Part shown: piece after piece, positions 54,665 through 63,869 of the stretch
How the letters are laid out: every line of letters starts with the position of its first letter
Position numbering within the stretch: position 1 is the stretch's first letter
Origin: Pandoraea commovens
GTDB lineage: Bacteria > Pseudomonadota > Gammaproteobacteria > Burkholderiales > Burkholderiaceae
Reading direction: 5' to 3'
NCBI RefSeq assembly: GCF_902459615.1
Contig: NZ_CABPSA010000002.1
Location: forward strand, 856,872 to 920,871
DNA: 64,000 bases
Made by a program: the position numbers and the translations under genes
The notes under the pieces: model-generated
Database searches by the model: none
Told to the model about the DNA's origin: nothing
The model's input: the letters and a program-made list of their open reading frames with translations, nothing else

Positions 54665-54937
54665 GCGCATTTTGCCTTATCGCTTGAAAATGTCAAACCG
54701 CAGCGCACGGGGGCGGATGACACGCAGATGACGCTGGTTCGATGCGGATCTGCCGTTGCGAGCAACGGCGGATGAGAAGCGGATTCGAGACAAGGGTCCG
54801 GCGCGGCGAACGGCCCCCGGGCCGTCCTTCGCACGCAGCATGGCTACGTACGAGCCGATTCTATCGACGGGCTCGATCGCAGACCTTGCGATGCATCAAG
54901 TCGGGAGCAGATGGCGGATGAACTTTCGAAGTCCAAT

Positions 54938-54966
54938 AAAAAAGCCCCGCGAACCTCTCGGGGCTT
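54938..54966 (-). terminator. Intrinsic terminator of rpoH
   Basis: AAGCCCCG / CGGGGCTT stem followed on the minus strand by six T; about 93 bp beyond the rpoH stop. Confidence 0.9.
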
Positions 54967-55058
54967 CACGGGGCTTAGCTGTCGGCGAAGTTCCGTCGAC
55001 TTGGGAATCGCAGTGTCATGTGGCAATTTGTCGCTGCCGTCGACACCCGATCCCGGTA

Positions 55059-55997
55059 TTACGCGTAGGCTTGCAACGCGCCTTTCATCTTCTTCATGGC
55101 GGCCACTTCGATCTGACGGATACGCTCGGCGGACACGCCGAACTCGTCTGCCAGTTCGTGCAGCGTGGCACCACCGCTGCCGTCGTCGGCGACCGACAAC
55201 CAGCGCGCTTCGATGATGCGGCGGCTGCGCGGGTCGAGACGGCCGAGTGCCGTTTGCAGACCGTCGCTCTGCAGATGGTCACGCTCGCGTGCGGCGATCA
55301 CGGCGGTCGGCTCCTGATGGGAGTCGGCCAGATAGGCGATGGGGGCGAAGCTCGCGCTTTCGCCGTCGTCGCTGTGACCTTCGAGGGCGATATCGCCGCC
55401 CGACATGCGCGTTTCCATCTCGATGACGTCTTCACGCTTGACGTTCAGATCGCGTGCGACCTGATCGATCTCTTCCGGCGTGAAGGCCTGCAAGCCTTGC
55501 TTCTGGCTACGCAGATTGAAGAACAGCTTGCGTTGGGCCTTGGTCGTGGCGACCTTGACCGTGCGCCAGTTCTTCAGCACGTATTCGTGAATCTCGGCCT
55601 TGATCCAGTGCATGGCGTACGACACGAGTCGGACACCCTGCGTGGGGTCGAAGCGTTTGACGGCCTTCATCAGGCCGATATTGCCTTCCTGAATCAGGTC
55701 GGCGTGCGGCAGACCGTAACCGAGGTAATTACGCGCGATCGAGACCACCAGACGCAGGTGCGAAAGCACGAGCTGGCGGGCGGCTTCGAGATCGTCGTTC
55801 TCACGCAGACGCTTGGCGAGCGACTGCTCTTCCTCGGCGGTGAGCAGGGGAATGCGATGGACAGCCTGAATGTAGCTGTCGATATTGCCCAGACTGCCCG
55901 GCAGCATCAGCGCCGACGGGGCAAGTGCAAGGGCACGCGAATTCGGCGCCGTGCCGGTGGCCGGCGTCGTCGGATGCTTGGTGGCGGCAGTACTCAA
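55059..55997 (-). CDS. rpoH: Heat-shock sigma factor RpoH (sigma-32)
   Basis: 312 residues. Sigma-70 family regions 1.2/2 (LVLSHLRLVVSIARNYLGYGLPHADLIQEGNIGLMKAVKRFD), the RpoH box QRKLFFNLR, and region 4 with the C-terminal HTH (LHELADEFGVSAERIRQIE). The start is a TTG at 55997, with AGGAG eight bases before it. A perfect CIRCE operator 36 bp upstream adds HrcA repression to whatever controls sigma-32 stability. Confidence 0.96.
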   Translation of the reverse strand: MSTAATKHPTTPATGTAPNSRALALAPSALMLPGSLGNIDSYIQAVHRIPLLTAEEEQSLAKRLRENDDLEAARQLVLSHLRLVVSIARNYLGYGLPHADLIQEGNIGLMKAVKRFDPTQGVRLVSYAMHWIKAEIHEYVLKNWRTVKVATTKAQRKLFFNLRSQKQGLQAFTPEEIDQVARDLNVKREDVIEMETRMSGGDIALEGHSDDGESASFAPIAYLADSHQEPTAVIAARERDHLQSDGLQTALGRLDPRSRRIIEARWLSVADDGSGGATLHELADEFGVSAERIRQIEVAAMKKMKGALQAYA

Positions 55998-56032
55998 GTG
56001 GTGGACTCCTGGTTAGCCTCTGGGAAAGCATT

Positions 56033-56059
56033 TTAGCACTCTCTTTCGATGAGTGCTAA
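56033..56059. promoter_or_regulatory. CIRCE operator (HrcA-binding site)
   Basis: TTAGCACTC-N9-GAGTGCTAA, a perfect 9-9-9 CIRCE element, between the divergent rpoH (36 bp from its start) and the NTF2-like gene. Predicts heat-inducible, HrcA-repressed transcription of rpoH. Confidence 0.93.
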
Positions 56060-56220
56060 AGACGTTAGAACCCTTACCGGACGGGAAGTTTCCGGCTTCT
56101 TGGGGTTTTCCAGCACCCCCCGTTAAACGGGAGAAGTCACTGGCGCAAACGTGACTCGGATGGTGTAAATTGCAACCCAAGCCACGAGCGTAAAGTGATG
56201 GCGAAGGATGGGAGGTCAGC

Positions 56221-56610
56221 ATGGCGGGAAAGCACATTGACGCGGTACGACAACTCGAATCGGCGCGCTTCGAAGCGATGATCGAAGGCGATGTCGATGA
56301 GCTGGAAAAGCTCCTCGCGGACGATTTGTTCTACGTGCATTCGAATGGCAAACGCGAGACGAAGCGCGAATTTCTCGACGCGATCAGCTCCGGCCGCCGC
56401 CGTTACCTAGACATCGACGTCGACCCGAAAGCGCAGGAACTCCGCCAGTTCGGCGACACGGTGGTCGTCACCGGCAAGCTCAAGGTCGAACTGGAAACCG
56501 CGACCGGTTCGCTCGCGTCGCAAATGACCTACACGGCAGTGCACAAGCTGCTGGCTGAAGCCTGGCTCGTCATCTCCTGGCAGGCAACCCGCATGGCGTC
56601 AGCCGACTGA
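56221..56610 (+). CDS. NTF2-like / DUF4440 family protein
   Basis: 129 residues of the NTF2/SnoaL cone fold: an N-terminal helix pair (VRQLESARFEAMIEGDVDELEKLLADDLFYVHSNG) followed by strands (DTVVVTGKLKVEL, WLVISWQATRM). Such domains bind small molecules or act as isomerases; no specific function can be given. GGGAGG precedes the ATG. Divergent from rpoH across the CIRCE site. Confidence 0.85.
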   Translation: MAGKHIDAVRQLESARFEAMIEGDVDELEKLLADDLFYVHSNGKRETKREFLDAISSGRRRYLDIDVDPKAQELRQFGDTVVVTGKLKVELETATGSLASQMTYTAVHKLLAEAWLVISWQATRMASAD

Positions 56611-56761
56611 CCCGCCCGGTACTCTCCGGGCGTCCTCTCCAAAACAGAATATTTGATGTGTTTCGGGATGAAATGTTCCGGAAAAATCGAATTTTTCTGT
56701 GATATTTCGATTTTGTGACGAAATTCGCGCGAGTTATCCGACGTTGCGCGCGTAATTCGTT

Positions 56762-57730
56762 TCAATGCGTCGATGACGCACTTAGCCCGATGGCCTGACG
56801 GATCACTTCAACCTGGCGGGCGATGGGGGCGGGCACCGGAACCTCGCCAGCGAGAACCGCCTCGATCCACCGGGCAGTGGCCGGGGCGTCGGCCGCAGGA
56901 AGCGACGGCGGTACGCCGGTAGCGCCTTCCTCGGCTTCCTGCCATGAGCGGTATGCCCCATCCGAAAACCCATCGATTGCCGCCTGACGGCGGGCGTCCG
57001 CGACCGGTTCGCCTTCCGTTCCACGCGCTAGCAGCACGCCCGGGGCGGCGCTATTGGTCGCATCGGCAAACATCTCGCTCAGCGTCTCCCGGTACTCCGG
57101 GTGCGTGTAGTTCACGAGGCGCAGCGCAGGCCCGGCGAACGGCTGCAAAAGCTTGACGACGGTGTGCCCGGAATTTCGCACGCCGAGTGCCGCACGCATC
57201 TCCAGCAGACGTTCCAGCGCAGGCGACAACGCTGCAATCGGCAGATAGGCGACGCGGCGAGTGCGCAGCGCCTCCTCCGCCTCGGCGGCCGATTGGCTCG
57301 CGGGATGACCGAGTTCCGCGAAGATCGCCTGCGTGCCGACGCGATTCGCGCCGCTGTGATGTTGTCCGTGCACCAGCACCGGGATGCCGTCGCGCGCGAG
57401 CAGCAGCGCCAGCAACGGTGTGAGGTTCGGCTGTTTGCGTGCGCCGTTATAGCTCGGCAGCAGCACCGGCGGCGGGGCGTCGGCCGGGGCGACGAGCGGG
57501 GTGAACGTGGCGTGCGCGGCGTCGAGCATGGCGCGCAGTTCGACGGGCGTTTCGCCCTTGATGCGGTACGCGATCAATACGCCGCCCAGCTCGGCGGGCG
57601 AAACCCGGTCGGCGAGGATGGCGTCGAACAGCGTGCGGGTTTCGTCCGCGCTCAGCGCGCGAGCGCCTTTCGCCCCGCGGGCGATGATCTTGAGCAGCGG
57701 GGCGCAGGCAAAGGGGGCGGCAGAGGTCAT
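56762..57730 (-). CDS. ybiB: YbiB/TrpD2-like glycosyltransferase-family DNA-binding protein
   Basis: 322 residues with the anthranilate-phosphoribosyltransferase fold (SADETRTLFDAILADRVSPAELGGVLIAYRIKGET, LPSYNGARKQPNLTPLLALLLA). TrpD2/YbiB proteins lack PRPP-dependent activity and bind nucleic acids; the PRPP-site glycine motif here is HGQHHSGANRVG. Start chosen at ATG 57730; an upstream GTG at 57754 is possible. Confidence 0.85.
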   Translation of the reverse strand: MTSAAPFACAPLLKIIARGAKGARALSADETRTLFDAILADRVSPAELGGVLIAYRIKGETPVELRAMLDAAHATFTPLVAPADAPPPVLLPSYNGARKQPNLTPLLALLLARDGIPVLVHGQHHSGANRVGTQAIFAELGHPASQSAAEAEEALRTRRVAYLPIAALSPALERLLEMRAALGVRNSGHTVVKLLQPFAGPALRLVNYTHPEYRETLSEMFADATNSAAPGVLLARGTEGEPVADARRQAAIDGFSDGAYRSWQEAEEGATGVPPSLPAADAPATARWIEAVLAGEVPVPAPIARQVEVIRQAIGLSASSTH

Positions 57731-57952
57731 GACGCGGTTATCCGGGGTGTGCACGCGGTATGGGGCTTCAATCTACGTTCGTGGGCGAGTCGTCATCCAT
57801 CATACGCAATCAGGTGTCATCGGGGCCAGCGCTTGCAGTACCATCTCGTGTTCGGGCGCGCTTGCGGACCCCTCGGATTCTCACGATCCCCCGGTTGCCG
57901 CGTCGTCCCCCAATTTCCGCTTTTCCGAATCTCCGCTTTCGAGGTCAGCCCC

Positions 57953-58606
57953 ATGTCCACGCTCACGCTGTACAGCTATTTCCGCAGTTCTGCGGCCTAT
58001 CGGGTGCGTATCGCCCTGAACCTCAAGGGACTCGACTACGACATCGTGCCGGTGCATCTGGTGCGCGACGGTGGCGAACATCTCAAGCCCGCCTACCGTG
58101 CGCTCAACGTCAATGCGCTGGTGCCGACGTTCGTCGACGGCGACGTGAACATTCATCAGTCGCTCGCCATCATCGAGTATCTGGAAGACGTGCATCCGAC
58201 GCCCGCGCTGCTGCCGTCCGACCCGGCCACGCGCGCTCAGGTCCGTGCACTGGCGCTGGACATCGCGGCCGACATCCACCCGATCGACAACCTGCGCGTG
58301 CTGCGTTTCCTCAAGCACGACATGGGCGTGACGGAAGAGCAGAAGAACGCGTGGTACGTGCACTGGATCGTGGAAGGGTTCAAGGCGCTTGAAGCGCGTC
58401 TCGCGGCGCAGACGTCGCCGGGCAAGTTCGTCGTTGGCGATACGCCGACGCTGGCGGATTGCTGCCTCGTGCCGCAAATCTACAACGCTAATCGCTTCAA
58501 GGTCGACATGACGCAATTCCCGCGCATCTCTGCCATCCACGCGCATTGCCAGACGCTCGAAGCCTTCCAGCGCGCTGCACCTGAAGCGCAACCGGACGCC
58601 GAGTAA
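57953..58606 (+). CDS. maiA: Maleylacetoacetate isomerase (zeta-class glutathione transferase)
   Basis: 217 residues; glutathione-dependent cis-trans isomerisation of maleylacetoacetate in tyrosine/homogentisate breakdown. N-terminal thioredoxin-like domain begins LYSYFRSSAAYRVRIALNLKGL, with INQSLAI-like HQSLAIIEYLED for glutathione binding. The classical SSCxxR loop has Ala in place of Cys, which is common in bacterial members. Only 7 bp from the LysE-family gene. Confidence 0.9.
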   Translation: MSTLTLYSYFRSSAAYRVRIALNLKGLDYDIVPVHLVRDGGEHLKPAYRALNVNALVPTFVDGDVNIHQSLAIIEYLEDVHPTPALLPSDPATRAQVRALALDIAADIHPIDNLRVLRFLKHDMGVTEEQKNAWYVHWIVEGFKALEARLAAQTSPGKFVVGDTPTLADCCLVPQIYNANRFKVDMTQFPRISAIHAHCQTLEAFQRAAPEAQPDAE

Positions 58607-58613
58607 GTCCCCG

Positions 58614-59240
58614 ATGATCGATCCGGCTTTCTGGCGGGGCATGGCGCTTGGCGCCAGCCTCATCATGGCAATCGGCGCGCAGAATGCGTTCGTCTTGCGT
58701 CAGGGGATTTTGCGACGTCACGTGGGCATCGTCGTGACGGTCTGTGCGATTTGCGACATGACGCTGATCGCGGCGGGCGTGGCGGGTATGGGGGGCCTGA
58801 TTGCCGCCTATCCGCGCTTCATCACGATCGTGACGTGGGGTGGCGCGGCGTTCCTGTTCCTCTACGGTCTGCGGGCGTGGCGTGCGGCGTTTCGCGGTGC
58901 GGGGGCGTTGCAGGCCGACGGCAGTCGCGCGGCGACGCAGGAGATGTCGTGGCAACGCGCCATCGGCCTCGTGCTGATGCTTTCGCTACTCAACCCGCAT
59001 GTTTATCTCGACACGGTGATTCTGCTCGGCGGCATCGGCGCACGCGAGCCGTCACCGGGCAATGTGTGGTTCGCGGGCGGCGCGATGATCGCGTCCATCC
59101 TGTGGTTCACGGCGCTCGGTTACGGCGCACGTCTGCTCGCACCGCTCTTCTCGCGCGCCCGCGCGTGGCAGATTCTCGACGGCGTGGTCGGCCTCATGAT
59201 GTGGGGGCTTTGCGCTGGACTCGTCGCGCAGCAGATGTAA
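58614..59240 (+). CDS. LysE/ArgO family amino-acid exporter
   Basis: 208 residues, about six helices; motifs GMALGASLIMAIGAQNAFVLRQGI and LNPHVYLDTVILLGGIG are typical of LysE/ArgO, which export basic amino acids. Substrate not determined. Probably co-transcribed with maiA, without an obvious functional link. Confidence 0.92.
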   Translation: MIDPAFWRGMALGASLIMAIGAQNAFVLRQGILRRHVGIVVTVCAICDMTLIAAGVAGMGGLIAAYPRFITIVTWGGAAFLFLYGLRAWRAAFRGAGALQADGSRAATQEMSWQRAIGLVLMLSLLNPHVYLDTVILLGGIGAREPSPGNVWFAGGAMIASILWFTALGYGARLLAPLFSRARAWQILDGVVGLMMWGLCAGLVAQQM

Positions 59241-59256
59241 CGTCGTACTGCAGATG

Positions 59257-59300
59257 AAAAACAAACGGCCCGCCACGTGAGTGTGCGGGCCGTTTGTTTT
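59257..59300. terminator. Bidirectional terminator between the LysE-family gene and ftsY
   Basis: 16-bp perfect stem (59257-59272 with 59285-59300, 12-base loop) with A/T-rich ends; serves convergent transcription. Confidence 0.93.
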
Positions 59301-59331
59301 GATGCGTCGGCTTCGTGATGTTGTTCGCGGC

Positions 59332-60825
59332 TTACCCCAGCAGGGCGTCGGCGAATTCGCGGGCTGAGAACGGTTGCAGGTCTTCCACCTTCTCGCCCAC
59401 GCCGATGAAGTACACCGGGACCGGACGCTGACGGGCGATGGCCGCCAGAATGCCGCCCTTGGCCGTGCCGTCGAGCTTGGTCACGATGAGACCGGTGAGC
59501 TGGAGGGCGTCGTCGAATGCCTTGACCTGCGTGAGCGCGTTCTGGCCGGTGTTGGCGTCGATGACGAGCAGCACCTCGTGCGGCGCGCCGTCGGCCGCTT
59601 TGCCCAGCACACGCTTGATCTTCTTGAGCTCTTCCATCAGATGCAACTGCGTGGGCAGACGGCCAGCCGTGTCCGCCATCACGATGTCGATCTTGCGCGC
59701 GCGTGCGGCGCTCACGGCGTCGAACACGACGGCTGCCGGGTCGCCGCTTTCCTGCGCGACGACTGCGACGTTGTTGCGTTCGCCCCAGATCGCCAGTTGT
59801 TCACGGGCCGCTGCGCGGAACGTATCGCCTGCTGCGAGCAGCACGGACTGTCCGTAGTGCTGGAAGTGCTTGGCGAGCTTGCCGATGCTGGTCGTCTTCC
59901 CGGCACCGTTCACGCCTGCGATCATCACGACCATCGGCGCTTCGCGGCCCAGCACGAGGCTCTGTTCGAGCGGTTGCAGCAGGTCGACCAGCAGGTCGTG
60001 CAGCGCGCGCTTGACCTGTTCGCCTTCGGTCAGACGCTCGGCCTTGACCTTCTTGCGCAGGGCGTCGATCAGATAGGTCGTGGCGTCCACGCCCGCGTCG
60101 CTCATCAGGAGGGCGTCTTCGAGCTCTTGGAACAGGTTCTCGTCCACCTTTACGCCGACGAAGATGCTCGTGATGCCTGAGCTCGTCTTCGACAGCCCGG
60201 CCTTCAGACGGGTGAGCCACGAACGCTTGGCCGCCGGTTCGGGGGCCGGGGCCGAGACGATTTCGCCGATGGCTTCGCCCTGCGCATCCTTCACGACGAC
60301 AGGAGCGGGCGTGGTGACCGGTTCAACAGGTTCGACAGGTTCGACGGGCGCGCTCCGAACGGCGGGGGCAACCGGCGTCGGCTGCGGGGCAGGCGTCGGC
60401 GTAGCCGCAACCGGCGTTGGTGCCGTTGGGACATTGACCCGAGCAGGCTCGGAATGCGCCGAATTTTCGGCAGGGCTGACGGCAGGTTGAACGGGCTGGG
60501 CGGCTTGCGTCGGCGCGGCTGCGGGAGCGGACGGCGTAACCGGTGCCGGTGCAGCGGACTGGATCGGCGTCGTCGGCTGGTTTGCGGACGGTTGCGGCAT
60601 AGCGGCCGGTGCAACAGGTGAGACAGGCGCAGCAGGTGCCAGCGGTGCCGACTCGCCTTGCGTCGGCGGGCTTTCCAGTTGCTGCGGTGCTGCAAACGTC
60701 TGCGGCGCTTGTTTCTGCGCAACGTCTGCGGAAGACGCTTCGGATTCGGGCGATTCGGTCGGTGCGGGGCTTGTTTCGGCGGCCTTGTTGCCGCCCGACT
60801 TGAAGCGCTTGAAGAAACTGAACAT
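59332..60825 (-). CDS. ftsY: Signal recognition particle receptor FtsY
   Basis: 497 residues. A basic N-terminal membrane-targeting start (MFSFFKRFKSGGNK), a long Pro/Ala/Thr-rich acidic A-domain (about 20-185), then the NG GTPase domain: P-loop GVNGAGKTTSIGKL, DTFRAAAREQL, DTAGRLPTQLHLMEELKK, and TKLDGTAKGG. Docks ribosome-SRP complexes at the membrane. The A-domain is low in charge and proline-rich, unlike the E. coli one. Divergent from the M16 peptidase pair. Confidence 0.95.
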   Translation of the reverse strand: MFSFFKRFKSGGNKAAETSPAPTESPESEASSADVAQKQAPQTFAAPQQLESPPTQGESAPLAPAAPVSPVAPAAMPQPSANQPTTPIQSAAPAPVTPSAPAAAPTQAAQPVQPAVSPAENSAHSEPARVNVPTAPTPVAATPTPAPQPTPVAPAVRSAPVEPVEPVEPVTTPAPVVVKDAQGEAIGEIVSAPAPEPAAKRSWLTRLKAGLSKTSSGITSIFVGVKVDENLFQELEDALLMSDAGVDATTYLIDALRKKVKAERLTEGEQVKRALHDLLVDLLQPLEQSLVLGREAPMVVMIAGVNGAGKTTSIGKLAKHFQHYGQSVLLAAGDTFRAAAREQLAIWGERNNVAVVAQESGDPAAVVFDAVSAARARKIDIVMADTAGRLPTQLHLMEELKKIKRVLGKAADGAPHEVLLVIDANTGQNALTQVKAFDDALQLTGLIVTKLDGTAKGGILAAIARQRPVPVYFIGVGEKVEDLQPFSAREFADALLG

Positions 60826-60996
60826 GGGGTGAGGAACTCGACGTGGGGGCGCGCTATCGGCGTGCGACTATGATTTGTCCTGCCATTCGCGCCGCACAAA
60901 ACGCCCTACAATGGGCAGGTCGTTGTTTCCGACGCGGGAAATGCGACGTATTTTATCAGACGCGAATCGACGTCCATGATGGGCGAAAGGGGATCC

Positions 60997-62415
60997 ATGA
61001 CGGGAACCATGCGCTGGCGACACGCCTTGGCCGGAATGGCTCTGGCTGGTGTGATGAGCCTGGGCCACGCCGCTGACACCGGCGGCAGCAAGACGACGGA
61101 TAACACTTCGGAATTCACACTCTCGAACGGTCTGCGGCTGATCGTGCGCGAGGACCACCGGGCACCGACGGTCGCACACGTGGTCTGGTATCGCGCCGGG
61201 TCGCTCGACGAGTTCAATGGCACCACCGGCGTCGCCCACGCGCTTGAGCACATGATGTTCAAGGGCACCAAGACCGTCGGCGCGGGGCAGTTCTCCCGCC
61301 AGGTCGCCGCCCTCGGCGGTCGTGAGAACGCCTTCACCAGCAAGGACTACACCGGTTACTTCGAGCAGACGGAGAAGTCGCGTCTGCCGGAAATGATGCG
61401 TCTCGAAGCCGATCGCATGGCGAATCTGACGCTCTCCGCCGACGAGTTCGCGAAAGAGATTCAGGTGGTGATGGAGGAGCGTCGTCTGCGCACGGACGAC
61501 CAGCCGCGCGCACTGCTTTATGAGCAACTGATGGCGACCGCGCTCGTCGCGAATCCGTATCGTCGCCCCATCGTCGGCTGGATGGACGATCTCCAGCACA
61601 TGACAGTTCAGGACACGCGCGACTGGTACGAGCGCTGGTATGCGCCGAACAATGCCGTGGTCGTGGTGAGCGGCGACGTCGATCCCGCGCAGGTCAAGAC
61701 GCTTGCCGAGAAGTACTACGGCCCGATCAAGTCGCACACGCTGCCGGAACGTCGCCCGCAGAACGAACCGGCGCAGATCGGCGTGCGCCGTGTGTTCGTG
61801 AAGGCACCGGCCGAGAACCCGAACGTGATGCTCGCGTGGCGTGCGCCGCGTCTGAACGATGTCGAGAAGGATGACGACGTCTACGCATTGCAGGTGCTCT
61901 CCGCCGTGCTCGACGGTTACGGCAACGCGCGTCTGACGAGCCGTCTGGTGCGCGAGCAGCGCATTGCGAACGACGTCGGTGCGAGCTATGACGGCGTAGG
62001 TCGCGGTCCGCAGTTCTTCATCATGGACGCGACCCCTGCGCAGGGGAAGACACCGGAGCAGATCGAGAAGGCCTTGCGTGCGCAGATCGCCGACATCGCA
62101 GCACACGGTGTGACGGAGGCCGAGCTCAAGCGCGTGAAGGCGCAGGTGGTGGCATCGCAGATCTACAAGCGCGACTCGGTGTTCGGTCAGGCGATGGAAA
62201 TCGGGCTGAGCGAGATGTCGGGCATTTCGTGGCGTCAGATCGATCGCATGCTTGAAAAGGTGAAGGCAGTCACGCCCGCGCAGGTGCAGGCGGTGGCGGG
62301 CAAGTACTTCGGCGATGAGTCGCTGACGGTTGCCACACTCGTGCCGCAGCCGATCGACGAGGCGACACGCAAGCGCCGCGCCCAAGGGGCGCAAGACCTG
62401 AAGAACATGCGCTGA
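60997..62415 (+). CDS. M16 family zinc peptidase, catalytic member
   Basis: 472 residues from ATG 60997 (AAAGGGG just before; ATGs at 60976/60979 also in frame). Signal peptide (ALAGMALAGVMSLGHA-A), then the inverted zinc motif His-x2-Glu-His (VAHALEHMMFKG) with the distal Glu in EEF/EIQVVMEERRLR. Periplasmic metallopeptidase of the pitrilysin/PqqL-like group, working as a two-chain clam with the next gene, as in other proteobacteria. Confidence 0.93.
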   Translation: MTGTMRWRHALAGMALAGVMSLGHAADTGGSKTTDNTSEFTLSNGLRLIVREDHRAPTVAHVVWYRAGSLDEFNGTTGVAHALEHMMFKGTKTVGAGQFSRQVAALGGRENAFTSKDYTGYFEQTEKSRLPEMMRLEADRMANLTLSADEFAKEIQVVMEERRLRTDDQPRALLYEQLMATALVANPYRRPIVGWMDDLQHMTVQDTRDWYERWYAPNNAVVVVSGDVDPAQVKTLAEKYYGPIKSHTLPERRPQNEPAQIGVRRVFVKAPAENPNVMLAWRAPRLNDVEKDDDVYALQVLSAVLDGYGNARLTSRLVREQRIANDVGASYDGVGRGPQFFIMDATPAQGKTPEQIEKALRAQIADIAAHGVTEAELKRVKAQVVASQIYKRDSVFGQAMEIGLSEMSGISWRQIDRMLEKVKAVTPAQVQAVAGKYFGDESLTVATLVPQPIDEATRKRRAQGAQDLKNMR

Positions 62416-62429
62416 GAGGGCCACACACG

Positions 62430-63869
62430 ATGATGAAAATTTCCGCACTGTTGCGTGCGTTCTCCGTGCCCGCGCGAACGGGTTTCATGGCTTGCGCAGC
62501 CGCTGGCGCGCTGGCGGCCGGTCTGCCGCTCACGGCCAGCGCCGCGCTGCCGATCCAGACCTGGGTCGCGCCGTCCGGTGCCAAGGTGATGCTGGTCGAG
62601 AGCCGTTCGATCCCGATGATCGACGTGAACATCGATTTCGATGCAGGCAGCCGATACGACCCGAAGGGCAAGTCGGGGCTGGCGTTGCTGACGGCGGGGT
62701 TGCTCGACGCTGGCGCGTCGGCCGCAGGTGGGCGTCCTGCGCTGACCGAGGCGCAGATTGCCGACCGTTTCGCGGACGTGGGCGCGATGGAGGCGACGAG
62801 CGCCGGACGCGACGCCGCGACCGTCACCATCCGCACGCTGTCGTCGGCGGCCGAGCGCGATGCGGCCGTGAGTACGCTGGCGCAATTCCTCCAACATCCC
62901 ACGTTCCCCGATGTCGTGCTCAAGCGCGAGACGGCGCGTCTGTCGTCCGCGATTGCTGAATCGGATACGAAGCCCGAGGCGATCGCCGAGAAGGCCTTTC
63001 GTAGCGCGATCTACGGCAGCCATCCGTATGGCGTGACGCCGACGGTGGCGAGCGTCAACGCCGTGAAGCGCGACGATCTGATGCGTTTCTATCGCGATAT
63101 GTACAGCCCGAAGCGGGCGGTCGTCTCCATCGTTGGCGACATTGACCGCGCGCAGGCCGAGAAGCTTGTCGCTCAGTTGACGGACGCGATGCCTGTCGGC
63201 GTTACGCCGCCCACGATGCCGCCGGTGGCGGCGCTGCGTAGCGCCATGCAGATCGACCTGCCGCATCCGGCCGAGCAGGCACACATCGCGACGGGGCAGG
63301 CGTCGATGGCGCGCAGCGACCCTGACTACTTCCCGTTGCTCGTGGGGAACTACGTGCTGGGCGGCGGCGGTTTCGTGTCGCGTCTGACGGCGGAAGTGCG
63401 TGAGAAGCGCGGTCTGACGTATGGCGTATCGAGTGGCTTCGTGCCGCAGTTGCAGGAGGGGCCGTTCGAGATCAACTTGCAGACGCGTCGCGAGCAAGCG
63501 CCCGAAGCGCTTAAGGTCGTGCGTGAGACGCTGGCCAGGTTCGTTCAGGACGGCCCCACCGCCGAGGAAATGCAGGCTGCGAAGGACAACCTGACCAACG
63601 GTTTCCCGCTGCGTCTGGACAGCAACCGCAAACTGCTGGCAAACGTCGCGGCCATCGGCTTCTACAACCTGCCGCTCGACTACCTCGACACGTGGACCGC
63701 CAAGGTCGAGGCCGTGACGGCGGCGCAAGTGAAGGACGCGTTTGCGCGTCACGTGCAGCCGGATCGCCTCGTGACTGTCGTCGTCGGACCGAGTGATGTG
63801 TTTGGTGCCGCGAGCGCAGGAGCCACCGCGCCGAGCGCCACGCCGACAGCGGGCAAGCCTGTGAAGTGA
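62430..63869 (+). CDS. M16 family peptidase-like protein, non-catalytic partner
   Basis: 479 residues with a signal peptide (ending near LTASAA-LP). The M16 fold is clear, but where the zinc motif should be the chain reads GLALLTAGLLDAG, so it cannot bind zinc. It keeps the Arg/Tyr pair used by the partner subunit (VREKRGLTYGVSSG). Only 14 bp after the catalytic member; together they should form an active heterodimer. Function of the pair unknown. Confidence 0.93.
   Translation: MMKISALLRAFSVPARTGFMACAAAGALAAGLPLTASAALPIQTWVAPSGAKVMLVESRSIPMIDVNIDFDAGSRYDPKGKSGLALLTAGLLDAGASAAGGRPALTEAQIADRFADVGAMEATSAGRDAATVTIRTLSSAAERDAAVSTLAQFLQHPTFPDVVLKRETARLSSAIAESDTKPEAIAEKAFRSAIYGSHPYGVTPTVASVNAVKRDDLMRFYRDMYSPKRAVVSIVGDIDRAQAEKLVAQLTDAMPVGVTPPTMPPVAALRSAMQIDLPHPAEQAHIATGQASMARSDPDYFPLLVGNYVLGGGGFVSRLTAEVREKRGLTYGVSSGFVPQLQEGPFEINLQTRREQAPEALKVVRETLARFVQDGPTAEEMQAAKDNLTNGFPLRLDSNRKLLANVAAIGFYNLPLDYLDTWTAKVEAVTAAQVKDAFARHVQPDRLVTVVVGPSDVFGAASAGATAPSATPTAGKPVK

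Noticed and set aside
54686-54698. FNR box (TTGAAAATGTCAA) upstream of cydP
   Set aside because: The half-sites are five bases apart, not six, and the inner T/A bases are missing.
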